Shown here: piece after piece, positions 1-8,190 of the stretch
Numbering within the stretch: position 1 is the first letter of the stretch
Layout: each line of letters starts with the position of its first letter
NCBI RefSeq assembly: GCF_033101155.1
Contig: NZ_JAWMPX010000004.1
Location: 1 to 64,000 of the forward strand
DNA length: 64,000 bases
Direction: 5' to 3'
From: Tropicimonas sp033101155
GTDB taxonomy: Bacteria; Pseudomonadota; Alphaproteobacteria; Rhodobacterales; Rhodobacteraceae
The notes under the pieces: generated by a model
The model's database searches: none
Told to the model about the DNA's origin: nothing
What the model saw: only the letters and a program-made list of their open reading frames with translations
Made by a program: the position numbers and the translations under genes

Positions 1-199
1 GTCCGTTTCCATTGTCCCTGTGATGGGGCTTCTGGCCGCGATGATCGTTCGTCCTCTGCCGAGCCGCGGCCAACGGGGTGATCTCGATGCGATCTCCGTT
101 GGCGCGCTCGACGGTGATAACGGCGTCCTCGCGGGTCAGAAGCCTGTTCAGGTCCGGGTCGGAACCCTGAAGCCAGTTGCGCAACCACTTCATTGGCAT
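1..199 (-). CDS. Hypothetical protein, N-terminal part (runs off the window)
   Basis: An open frame on the minus strand starts with ATG at 199 behind a good ribosome binding site (GAAAGGA) and stays open to the window edge, giving about 66 residues. It begins MPMKWLRNWLQGSDPDLNRL and continues with a charged, protein-like stretch. A second in-frame ATG lies two codons later at 193. I do not recognise a family, and the rest of the gene lies outside the window. The ribosome binding site and the sensible composition are the only support. Confidence 0.4.
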   Translation of the reverse strand, partial: MPMKWLRNWLQGSDPDLNRLLTREDAVITVERANGDRIEITPLAAARQRTNDHRGQKPHHRDNGNG

Positions 200-465
200 G
201 TCCTTTCTGTTGGGGCGTCTACCGTTGGGAGCCCGAGAAAGGTGGAACCGACACAAAGGAGGAGAGCTTTTTCGATCGATGTCATCGGATGGGAATACAG
301 ATGGGACACGAAAATACCAAGGTACTAACCAATTGTTTTTGTTCTAATCATGGAGCCGGTACTCGCCTCGAAGTTCCATAAAGCCTTGATATTATTTAGG
401 GTATCGGAACGTTGTCCAAGCCCGTGTTGTCCACTTTGTACAACAAGGATGCGAGCGAGAACGAT

Positions 466-600
466 ATGCGATACCTCAAACAGCCTCGTGGCCTCGGCAA
501 AAGCTGGGTCTTCCGCATGATTACCCCCACTGAACTCGTCGGGATGCCAAACCCGTGGGACGGAAAACCGCTCCGCAAAGCAATTGTGACTACCCCCTAA
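466..600 (+). pseudogene. Tyrosine recombinase (integrase) N-terminal fragment
   Basis: The frame starting MRYLKQPRGLGKSWVFRM and continuing with TPTELVG and NPWDGKPL matches the typical N-terminus of Rhodobacterales phage-type integrases, where the arm-type DNA-binding region reads much like this. After about 40 residues it stops at 598-600. The core-binding and catalytic (R-H-R-Y) domains are absent, so this is a broken gene. The sequence just before the stop (TGACTACCCCCTAAAAC) resembles the TG..CCCC end of an IS3-type element, suggesting insertion or deletion at that point. Family assignment is from memory of the motif; the truncation is seen directly. Confidence 0.55.
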
Positions 601-1345
601 AACTGGCCAATAGAAATGGAGTTGGACACTCGAAGGCTGGCCGGAGCGACCACACCAGTATCGGTATAGCCATCATGAATTCCGCCGAAACATCGAGCCC
701 ACCATCCTGCCTACTGCGACCCGTTACCCCTACTCTCCGCAAGTCAAAATTGACTGGATGTCCGAACCTCAGATCGTGCTGCCGGAAGTATTCCACCAGC
801 GTGATCTCGCCGGGGACGTAGTCCCCGTTCAGCCATTCCTCTTCCGGGCCATACATCCGAAGGATGGTGAACCAGCTCTTGCCCGGAATGGTCTGCACCC
901 AGTTGCTTTCCCAGCCTTCGGGCGCCTCGAGTGCAAAGAAGACATCGATGGATCCGTTGTCGTTGAGCTTCGGATCATTCTGGATGGAGTCGATGGACGG
1001 AAGCGGTTGGTCGGTCTGGAGCATGGACCGGGTCTGCGTGTCGTAGAGCGTGAAGGCCCAGAAATTGGCCCCCGGGGGGTTGGGCGGCATGGTCACCTTG
1101 TAGGTCTTCGACCCGTCGAATGGCTTGCTCGCCGCATCGAGGAAGGCGATGCGGTAGTCGGAGCCCACGCCGGGCGACGGCTTCGCCATTGCCGGTGTCA
1201 CGGCCGTGTAGGGGGAGTGGAAGGTCACCCGCGCATCGGTGTTCATGGCGGCATCGCTCTCACGTCGAAGAACATATTCACGTGGAAAATGCTGGGGCAA
1301 AGCGATCGTCGGCTGGGACAATTCGGCCTCCACCAGCCGCGTCAT
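590..1345 (-). pseudogene. DUF1254/DUF1214 protein, C-terminal remnant
   Basis: Residues about 35-186 of this frame look like the C-terminal DUF1214 half of a DUF1254 protein: TPAMAKPSPGVGSDYR, KTYKVTMP, FWAFTLYDTQTRSML, then WVQTIPGKSWFTILRMYGP and GEITLVE. Full family members are about 450 residues and start with a signal peptide and the DUF1254 domain, both missing here. The last 60 or so residues after GEITLVE do not fit the family and probably represent read-through of a disrupted end near 788. I read it as a decayed gene in a mobile-element-rich stretch. The first 30 residues are also unlike the family. Confidence 0.6.
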
Positions 1346-1408
1346 GCGCGTGTTCTTATACCCGGCTCTCGGTTAAACGGGAAAGGTTCCAACAGCACAG
1401 AGCCCGTC

Positions 1409-3010
1409 ATGGCCAACGCCACAATTGCCCCTTTCCAGTACCGCTCCTACCGGCTTCTCTGGGCTGCCTCGGTGGTCACCAATCTTGGCGGGCTGATACA
1501 GGGCGTCGGGGCAGGTTGGTTGATGACCTCTCTCTCCAACTCACCGATCATGGTGTCGCTGGTGCAGGGCGCCGTGACATTGCCTCTGGCAGTGCTGTCG
1601 GTATTGGGCGGGGTGTTTGCTGACAATTACGAACGGCGCAGCGTGATGATGGCAGCGCAGACCTTTATGCTGGCAACCTCCTGCGCACTGGCGATCCTCA
1701 CCTGGATGAGAATGATTGGCCCTTGGGGGCTACTGGCCTTCACGCTAGCCATCGGATGTGGCGCAGCAATGCACCTTCCGTCCTGGCAGGCCTCCGTTGG
1801 CGATCTGGTGCCGCGCGAGCACCTGCCGCAGGCGGTGATGCTGAACGGCATGGGATTCAATCTGATGCGCTCGACCGGGCCGGCGGTGGGCGGCCTGATC
1901 GTGGCGCTTTTTGGCGCCGCCGCGGCCTTTGCCGTCAACGCCGTGACTTACGTTCCCGTGATCTTCGCGCTCTCCAGCTGGAAGCCGAAACGGGAGCCGG
2001 ACCCCCTGCCCCGCGAACCGCTTGGCTCCGCGCTCCGCGCCGGAATGCGCTACGCCCTGCTGTCGGCCGGACACATGCGCATCTTCATCCGCAGTGCCAT
2101 CTTCGGATGCTCTGCCGTGGCGATCCTGGCGCTCATGCCGCTCGTCGCCAGGGTGGTGGTACAAGGCACCGCGATCACCTATGGCGCTTTGCTCGCCTGT
2201 TTCGGCATGGGCGCGGTGCTGGTCGCCCTGACCATGCATCGGATCCGCGACCGTTTCGGCTACGAGGCCATCGTACGGTCAGCCTTTCTCGGGTTGGCTC
2301 TGGGTCTCTTCGCCATTTCTCGCAGCGAAACGATCTGGGCGGCTGGCGCGGCAGCCTTCGTCACGGGGATCGCCTGGCAATCGGCAATGTCGCTCTTCAA
2401 CGTGGCGACCCAGATGGCAACGCCTCGTTGGGTGCTGGGCCGCGTCATGTCGCTGCTGCAGGTCTTCACCTTCGGCGGTATGAGCATCGGCAGCTATGTC
2501 TGGGGCCGGATGGCCGACAATGCCGACGTGCAGACCGCGCTGGCGGTCGCTGCCGTAACCTGTCTGCTGGGCGCCAGCCTCGGGGTCGTTATGCGGTTGC
2601 CAGAGGAAACCAGCGCCAACCTCGACCCTTTCCGCGGCTTCACCCCACCGGAGCTGGCGCTCGACATCGACCTGCAAAGTGGGCCGATCAAGGTGTCGGT
2701 GGAATTCCTCATCCCGCGCCAGAATACGCGCGCCTTCCTGGAAGTGATGGCGCAGCGTCGCATCATCCGGATGCGCGATGGCGCCGACAACTGGTCGCTC
2801 TACAGAGACCTCGTCGAGCCAGATCTCTGGCACGAAACCTACCGCGTGCCGACCTGGGCGGCCTACCTGCGCCACATGGCACGGCGGACAACGACCGACG
2901 CGGAGAACTTCCACAAGCTCACCGAACTGCACAGCGGTGAAGACCCGCCGCGCGCCCGTCGCTGGATCGAGCGTCCGGCAGATCCAGAGCACCTGCACGC
3001 CCGAAACTGA
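1409..3010 (+). CDS. MFS transporter of the EntS-like (MFS_3) family with a C-terminal alpha-beta domain
   Basis: This 533-residue protein is an inner-membrane major facilitator exporter. Residues 1 to about 400 carry the hydrophobic helices and the loop motif GGVFADNYERR between helices 2 and 3, which is the classic MFS motif A position. Residues about 425-533 form a soluble tail (from DIDLQSGPIKVSVEF) like the dimeric alpha-beta barrel (antibiotic biosynthesis monooxygenase-like) domain attached to some members of this family. I start the gene at ATG 1409 because the long upstream extension of the frame is antisense to the DUF1254 relic. Substrate is unknown; EntS itself exports a siderophore. 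It stands alone between the DUF1254 fragment and the type VI sheath gene. Confidence 0.85.
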   Translation: MANATIAPFQYRSYRLLWAASVVTNLGGLIQGVGAGWLMTSLSNSPIMVSLVQGAVTLPLAVLSVLGGVFADNYERRSVMMAAQTFMLATSCALAILTWMRMIGPWGLLAFTLAIGCGAAMHLPSWQASVGDLVPREHLPQAVMLNGMGFNLMRSTGPAVGGLIVALFGAAAAFAVNAVTYVPVIFALSSWKPKREPDPLPREPLGSALRAGMRYALLSAGHMRIFIRSAIFGCSAVAILALMPLVARVVVQGTAITYGALLACFGMGAVLVALTMHRIRDRFGYEAIVRSAFLGLALGLFAISRSETIWAAGAAAFVTGIAWQSAMSLFNVATQMATPRWVLGRVMSLLQVFTFGGMSIGSYVWGRMADNADVQTALAVAAVTCLLGASLGVVMRLPEETSANLDPFRGFTPPELALDIDLQSGPIKVSVEFLIPRQNTRAFLEVMAQRRIIRMRDGADNWSLYRDLVEPDLWHETYRVPTWAAYLRHMARRTTTDAENFHKLTELHSGEDPPRARRWIERPADPEHLHARN

Positions 3011-3066
3011 GCGAGGATTCGGGTGTGGGCTCCCTCGGCCGAGATGTCTCCACAACGAACGGTGGC

Positions 3067-4527
3067 TTATCCACCAAACGGCCCCACGTGCTCGCCTTCA
3101 CCCGAAATCGTCTGCACCCCCGGGAGACGCACGAGGTTTTGGCTCCGATTGGCGACCAGCGGCACCACCCCCGCGGACTGAACCCGCTCCACTGCGCGTT
3201 CTGGCAGCAGCACTTCCGCGCAAGGCAGTAGCCGCGTCCCCTCGATCGCCTCGTAATAGACCAGCGGCAGGTCGCCGAAGTCGAGATTGCCACTCAACCG
3301 CGCCTTCCAGCCGGCCTGCCGGTAGGCCTGCGCGATCAGCACCGCGCCCATCACCGATGGTGCACCCCACAACATCGCCTCTGGTTCTTCCCCGGGCCGC
3401 TCCAATTCCTCGAATGCAAACCCCTCGACCGGGTCGAACTTCTTGCCATAGGGCGAGCGCAACAGAAAACCCGGACCGAAGCCGCAGATCCGGCTCGCGA
3501 CGCCGCTCTCACGCAAGGCCGTCCACCCGACCGAAGGGGCAATCTCCTGCCCGATCGTATCTGACAGTGCCGCCCAGCTCTCCATGCCCAAAGCATCCGG
3601 CTCCACAGGGGCCAGCACCACGCCCCCCGTCCGCCCGGCTATCGCGCCCAGCGTGCCCAGCAACCGCATATCCTCCATCTCGCCGCCGAATGGAAACTCG
3701 CTCACAATCAGCGTGAATGGCGCCGCCTCGCGTTCCACGACCAACCGCCGGTCCAGCACCGAGCCCTCAAGCGTCCCTTCGCCCAACGCTGCCAACAACT
3801 CGTCCCGCGTCACGTTCCACAGATGGAGCGAAAGCTCTTCATCCGTCTCCACCCGAGAAACCAAGAAATCGAGCCCGCGCCACGCCGCCTCCAGCGCCTG
3901 GAACCCCGGATCATGCAGGACCCCCCGCATCTGGGCCGCCAGCGCCGCGTCCACCGCCGCCACATAATGGTCCGCCCGCGGGTCTTCTTCCGGTACGATA
4001 TGCGCCGCTACCGCCTCCCTGATCAGCCCAGTCAGGAAACTCTCCTGCGGCGTCGCAGGGGCAGCTCCGGCATCCGCGGGCTTACCCAACAAACGCGCGA
4101 AGGTGTCACTGTCGGTCTCCGGCACCGTCTCGCTCTCGCCCGCTTCTGGCGCTGCCAGCAAGAGAGCCCGAACCTCCGCTGCCGCCGCATCGAAACTCCC
4201 TGACATCCGCAACCGCCGCCGCAGATCGTTCAACTTCTGGAAAGCTGGGAGGTTGCGCGCAATCTCGTCAGGATGGAAATCCTCCACCTCCCGAGGCGCA
4301 ATCTCCACCTCGCCGAGCGAAATCACCGGCCGCTCACGCTCGAAAAGATCCTCGAACGTATCGACATCCAGCGGCAAGATCGGGCGCATCTCCAGCGGCA
4401 CATCCTGCGACCGCGTCCCTGCACCCAGATCCAGCATCACGAGAATGCGCAGGGGCTGCCCCTCTACCGGTCGCGCAGATGAATTCATCTGACCGAAATC
4501 CATCGAGAAACGAAGCGGGTTGGACAT
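3067..4527 (-). CDS. Fused type VI secretion contractile sheath protein (TssB-TssC in one chain)
   Basis: The 486-residue product joins two proteins that are normally separate. Residues 1 to about 125 resemble TssB/VipA: a beta-rich start with RILVMLDLGAG, then DVDTFEDLFERERP, EVEDFHPDEIARNLP and a leucine/arginine-rich helix. A Glu/Ala-rich linker follows. Residues about 165-486 resemble TssC/VipB: DPGFQALEAAWRGLDFLV, SLHLWNVTRDEL, FTLIVSEFPFGG and FLLRSPYGKKFDPVEGFAFEE. The TssC part is shorter at its C-terminus than usual (about 490 residues for TssC alone). The start at 4527 follows a clear GGGAGG site. No baseplate, Hcp, VgrG, ClpV or membrane-complex gene is visible nearby. Such sheath subunits assemble into the contractile tube around Hcp in the cytoplasm. 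Confidence 0.8.
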   Translation of the reverse strand: MSNPLRFSMDFGQMNSSARPVEGQPLRILVMLDLGAGTRSQDVPLEMRPILPLDVDTFEDLFERERPVISLGEVEIAPREVEDFHPDEIARNLPAFQKLNDLRRRLRMSGSFDAAAAEVRALLLAAPEAGESETVPETDSDTFARLLGKPADAGAAPATPQESFLTGLIREAVAAHIVPEEDPRADHYVAAVDAALAAQMRGVLHDPGFQALEAAWRGLDFLVSRVETDEELSLHLWNVTRDELLAALGEGTLEGSVLDRRLVVEREAAPFTLIVSEFPFGGEMEDMRLLGTLGAIAGRTGGVVLAPVEPDALGMESWAALSDTIGQEIAPSVGWTALRESGVASRICGFGPGFLLRSPYGKKFDPVEGFAFEELERPGEEPEAMLWGAPSVMGAVLIAQAYRQAGWKARLSGNLDFGDLPLVYYEAIEGTRLLPCAEVLLPERAVERVQSAGVVPLVANRSQNLVRLPGVQTISGEGEHVGPFGG

Positions 4528-5069
4528 CGTGAACCTCCCTGATCAGTTATTTTCCCCGATGGTACAGCGCGCGCCTGATCGATCCAGAAAATTCGCTCAT
4601 CTGAGGTGCCCCCACGACTGATGCGCATAGCTCCGATCCTGTTTTTGGGCGCCAAGCCCTCCGATGGCCGAACAGGTTTTGCCAAAGGTTCGGACGGAGA
4701 AATCGGCTTTGCCGACCTTTCCTCCGCTCGCGGCAACGCAGCACTCGCCTCCGATCCCGTCCGGCGTCAAACTGCGCGGGGGACAACCGGACGTTCGCGG
4801 TGGGGCACACGACGGTCAAGTCAGCGGACAGAACCGTCGTTCGACTCGAGATTGTCAACGAGCACTACCTGCGCGTATCTGCCGCTCACCACGTCCAGCC
4901 GGTGTGGGATGCCTGACGGATGACGGCAGTCAGCCCAATGGACGAAGCCGCTCGCGCGGCATTGGCGCGTGTGGCTGTCGTTGGGCACTGATCTGACCGC
5001 TAACTATTTGGGAAAGGGCGAGTCTGTCTGACGATTGGGATCTTCTCAATCGAAAGACAGGAGGTTCCG
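4528..5069. other. No gene recognised (542 bp)
   Basis: The stretch upstream of the sheath gene has short open frames on both strands, but none has family-like sequence or a convincing ribosome binding site. It contains reiterated GGACCTT/GCGGACGT-like segments of the sort scattered through non-coding DNA of this group. The promoter of the sheath gene should lie near its left end and that of the integrase stub near its right end. Confidence 0.5.
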
Positions 5070-5259
5070 ATGAAGAAGGAGAGAACCACGCCGCTGCGGA
5101 AACGTATGATCGAGGACATGCGGCTCCGCGGGATGGGCGAGAAGTATCAGAAAGCTCATATCCGGGCGATCAGGGACTTTGCCGCGTTCCTCGGGCATTC
5201 GCCGGACACGGCCACGCCAGAGGAGTTGCGTGGGTATCAGTTGCACATGGCGGACAACT
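5070..5259 (+). pseudogene. Tyrosine recombinase N-terminal (SAM-like) fragment
   Basis: Translation from ATG 5070, behind an AGGAGG site, gives about 63 residues typical of the N-terminal SAM-like domain of the XerD-type recombinases that accompany IS91-like elements: MRLRGMGEKYQKAHIRAIRD, FAAFLGHSP and TATPEELRGYQLHM. After about codon 63 the similarity ends in a low-complexity run, and the frame carries on without meaning to 5798. The catalytic domain is missing. It marks an old recombination boundary just before an AT-richer segment. Confidence 0.6.
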
Positions 5260-5713
5260 GCTCATGTTGCTCGGCTACTACACCGGATTCACAACATGAC
5301 TCCCCTGCGGAGATATCTGCAACAGAGCCACTGGCACCGGTCAACGTTTTAGCCCCTCAAGGGCACGACTTGCTGAACGTTTACGATGCCCACGTCTCGC
5401 TGACCCAATCGGGCCAACCGACCACTGATTTGAGAGACGCGTTCATAAAGGCTGGCGATGTTGTGGTAAGCAACGGTGCGGGGGCGATACATTTGGTCAG
5501 ATCGGAAACAGCCTTGCGAAGCCGTTTCTGGTCGAAAAATGTTGCAAGGAGGCTCTTCGGGCGGCAACATAACCTTCGAGGAGCGTCACTTGGGAAAGAT
5601 CGTTTAAGAAAATGGGTAAGCAAACCCGGCGAGATGTTCTTCTTACTTTGCGGCAGTGGGTATAATTCCGTCCGAACAATCTGTCCTAAAAACTCCAACT
5701 CGGGAGCGCTGTT
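5260..5713. other. AT-richer segment without a recognised gene (about 450 bp)
   Basis: Open frames exist on both strands (for example minus 5381-5908) but none reads like a known protein. Base composition drops here and stays low through the next gene, which suggests DNA of foreign origin. The promoter of the protease-like gene at 5714 is expected in its right half. Confidence 0.4.
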
Positions 5714-6184
5714 ATGGCCGTTGAAACCGTCTTCACGATGTCCAATCCACACGACACGTGCACCGCAGCCGCGTATCTTTGGGCCCACAAGAAGTTGAGA
5801 AAGGCAGAAGTTCACGCGCAGGACTTTCAGCACGACAACGATTTCCTCACCTACGCAATGCCCAAAATAAATTCTCTCGACAGTGAGTATCGTCAGCAGG
5901 CCTCGCATTTCGGACTTCGGATCATTGATATGGCCGATGGAGTAAACATTTCATCGGCCGAAATTTCAGAGAAGTTTAAGGCGAGGAGCCCCCATGTAGG
6001 TCTGTTCTGGTGCAGCTTCCATACTATGGGGTATTACTACGGACACCACGACAAGCAGTACTTCGACAACAATCATGGGCTCTACAAATCAAAGCTGACA
6101 CAGGACCTGATTGCGTTTATGGATGAAAAAAAGACGAACTACTATCAGGTACCTTGGTGCGGTTACATGATCGTCTCTATCTGA
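5714..6184 (+). CDS. Putative papain-like cysteine protease, YopT/C58-like
   Basis: The 156-residue product shows three motifs in the order and spacing of the YopT/AvrPphB (C58) papain-fold proteases. The first is a Cys in a helix start (DTCTAAAYLWAHKKL, Cys16), the second a His in SFHTMGYYYG (His103), the third an Asp in YFDNNHG (Asp118). In that family the Cys-His-Asp triad cuts host or target proteins, and many members are secreted effectors. There is no signal peptide or membrane segment. The start at 5714 has a weak GGGAG site; the frame is open upstream only to 5690. The gene is AT-richer than its surroundings and lies 1.2 kb from the fused type VI sheath gene. The assignment rests on motif reading and could be wrong. 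Confidence 0.5.
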   Translation: MAVETVFTMSNPHDTCTAAAYLWAHKKLRKAEVHAQDFQHDNDFLTYAMPKINSLDSEYRQQASHFGLRIIDMADGVNISSAEISEKFKARSPHVGLFWCSFHTMGYYYGHHDKQYFDNNHGLYKSKLTQDLIAFMDEKKTNYYQVPWCGYMIVSI

Positions 6185-7073
6185 GGAACTGAGACCAGCG
6201 TCATCTATTGGCGTCGAAGACTGGGGGGTGTTCTTTAACGAGGCAACTGGTGGTTGCTTCATGGAAGCCGCCCAGGGTCCCTACGTCGTCCAAGTCGGAA
6301 CCGAAGCGGCGCGTCTTGGGGCTGGTGAAGACGAACAGTTCGGCTTCCTGGCGGTCTACACCACCGATCTTGGGCCGCAGGTTGTTGATGGCGAACTCAA
6401 GGATGTCGTCTTGGAAGTCGACGGCGAGTCGTTTGTGTACTCTCGTACCGGTGTGGTCCGCGAAGGCTATGTCGGGGGCTATGTCGTTTCGAACGATGTC
6501 ATCTTTGGTCAAAGTTTTTCAGACAAGCACACGATGTTGATCAACCCGGGCCACCCGGGATCTGTTGCAATCGATCTGACGGGGACGATGAAGGCAATGG
6601 ACGCAACACGTGCGTGCCAAATGGAAATGGGCGGCAACCAAGTCGCCACGGGTCGAAGGTGTTGTTCTTGCTCAACAGGGCGGCACCTTCGAACATATCG
6701 AGCTTCTGCTCGCCACGTGCGGTTCGCTGCGCACCGCTCTAATGTCCGACTCGGACTTTGCCGCCGTTAGCCAGCAACAGGCAAAGGCGGCCGTCAGCCC
6801 AATGCAGAAGTTCGGTGGGGATTCCGAATTGGGCAAAGCGGTCCTTCAGTGTGGCGAGGATGGCCGACCGGTGAGCGGACCTTGCCGACATTCGGCCGAC
6901 CACCGCGAGCAACCGCAACCTGCGCACACCGGACCTCGACTGATTTAGCCCAATGTCGGCTCAGCGCAGCTTTCGGGCTTTGCAAAGTTTGAGCTTTGTC
7001 ACTGAAGCGGACCTTGATCCCCGACGCGGCGAACGTGGCAGGGACTCCAGTTTGATGGCAATCGCCTTTGTTA
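6185..7073. other. No recognisable gene (about 890 bp)
   Basis: The stretch has a 103-codon minus frame (6201-6512) opposite a plus frame (6228-6770); I recognise neither as a protein family. From about 6770 to 7010 it is made of short repeated themes (CAGCCCAATG at 6795 and AGCCCAATGTCGG at 6949, GCGGACCTTG at 6877, 7006) that look like non-coding intergenic sequence. It may hold the remains of a mobile element. Confidence 0.35.
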
Positions 7074-7661
7074 TCAGTCGATCAGTTTTTCAAGCGGCTG
7101 CCATCGCGATTTCGGCTTGCTCATCGAATGTGAGAACTCGAAATAGCAGCCGCCACCGCCTGAGCCCTGATCGAAATCACGGCTAATCGAGTGCCCTGAA
7201 AGGTAGCAATACAAAAGCGTACCAACGCCTCCGTGACCAACGAAAAGAACGTCGCCGGTCTTGCATAGACTCAGGCACTGTTGGACCTCTGTCACAATTC
7301 TGTTCTGCGCATTCGTCGCGGTCTCCCAGCCCCTCACACTTCTATCAGGGTTGGCAAAGAACTGGTCTGCAACGATTTCGAACTCTTCAGGTGGAAGAAA
7401 GCCAGTGGCGCTTCGGTCATTCTCGTGCATCGCCTCCCGAACCTCGTTGCGGCAACCGAGAGCTGTCGCCAGCGGAGTGGCGGTCTCAATTGCCTTGGTT
7501 TCTGCACTACTGATCACATGTTGCGTACCAGCCAGCGCCTTGGACGCAGCGAGTGCCGCAACGCGCCCTTTGCCGAGGTCGTTCAGTCCCCAATTTGGCA
7601 CTGGAATGGCTGGATCAATCAGTACTTGCGGGTGCGAAAGGTATCGAACGACTTGTCTCAT
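7074..7661 (-). CDS. Histidine phosphatase family protein (phosphoglycerate mutase-like)
   Basis: The 195-residue protein has the branch-2 style phosphohistidine layout. The N-terminal YLSHPQV contains His10, the presumed phospho-acceptor, in place of the usual RHG. The E-x-T-A-type segment SSAETKAIETATPLA sits near residue 55, and the second catalytic His143 is in VGHGGVG. The variant without the RHG arginine occurs in a known subfamily. I start it at ATG 7661 since the extra upstream codons in the frame are antisense to mobile-element debris and lack family sequence. It lies downstream of, and on the same strand as, the PP2C/ABC operon but is separated from it by 530 bp with an IS relic, so it may once have belonged to that operon. 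Substrate unknown; such enzymes act on small phosphate esters. Confidence 0.75.
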   Translation of the reverse strand: MRQVVRYLSHPQVLIDPAIPVPNWGLNDLGKGRVAALAASKALAGTQHVISSAETKAIETATPLATALGCRNEVREAMHENDRSATGFLPPEEFEIVADQFFANPDRSVRGWETATNAQNRIVTEVQQCLSLCKTGDVLFVGHGGVGTLLYCYLSGHSISRDFDQGSGGGGCYFEFSHSMSKPKSRWQPLEKLID

Positions 7662-7881
7662 GATCTCAGCCTGCCAGAAAGACGACGGGTCAGAAAGTCC
7701 GTTAGGTTTACAGCGGCGCAATCGATCGCAAATGACAGCATCCAAGGGCCTCGCCGAGAACCATGCGAGTCCGGTGTCGAATGCTGCAAGTGCGGCGCTT
7801 GGCGGCACGGTCGGCATTCCGCCAGTTCGTCCGGAGCGCAGCATCTGCGAAGATGGGCGCGAAGATGCTCGGAGTGACACT

Positions 7882-8060
7882 ATGCGCAAGAAGCACGTCT
7901 TCGCCGACGCCGAGGAAATTGGGAACATTGCCACGGCTTGCCGGATTTTGCGGCATTCGTCCGGAAACCTACTACGACTGGAAGAAACGCGACGTAGCTC
8001 GGGTGGACGCTGGTCTGGTGAACTCGGAGCGCCACCTGCTGTCCGATCGATCTCCTGTCA
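7882..8060 (+). pseudogene. IS481-type transposase remnant (frameshifted)
   Basis: The frame from ATG 7882 reads like the N-terminal helix-turn-helix of IS481 transposases (EEIGNIATACRIL). It then continues in another frame as GIRPETYYDWKKRDVARVDA, so a frameshift lies at about 7950. The catalytic DDE domain is absent. No inverted repeats were found around it. It separates the PP2C gene from the histidine phosphatase gene. Confidence 0.5.
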
Positions 8061-8190
8061 TTCGAGCTCTGACGCGATTTCCTGCTGGACCGGCCATACA
8101 GCCGAGTTGGCCACCTGATCGTGGGCGTCCCAAACAAACTTAACCTGACATCAGTAACCTGGCACAGCCGGCCAATGTGCTCCTGCGCCG

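Noticed and set aside
758..1408. N-terminal extension of the plus-strand frame leading into the MFS gene
   Set aside because: It is antisense to the recognisable DUF1254 remnant, has no transporter features and lacks a suitable start; the MFS gene fits well from 1409.
5381..5908. 175-codon minus-strand frame opposite the protease candidate
   Set aside because: It overlaps the start of the protease-like gene, has no family features, and the plus-strand product has a coherent set of motifs.
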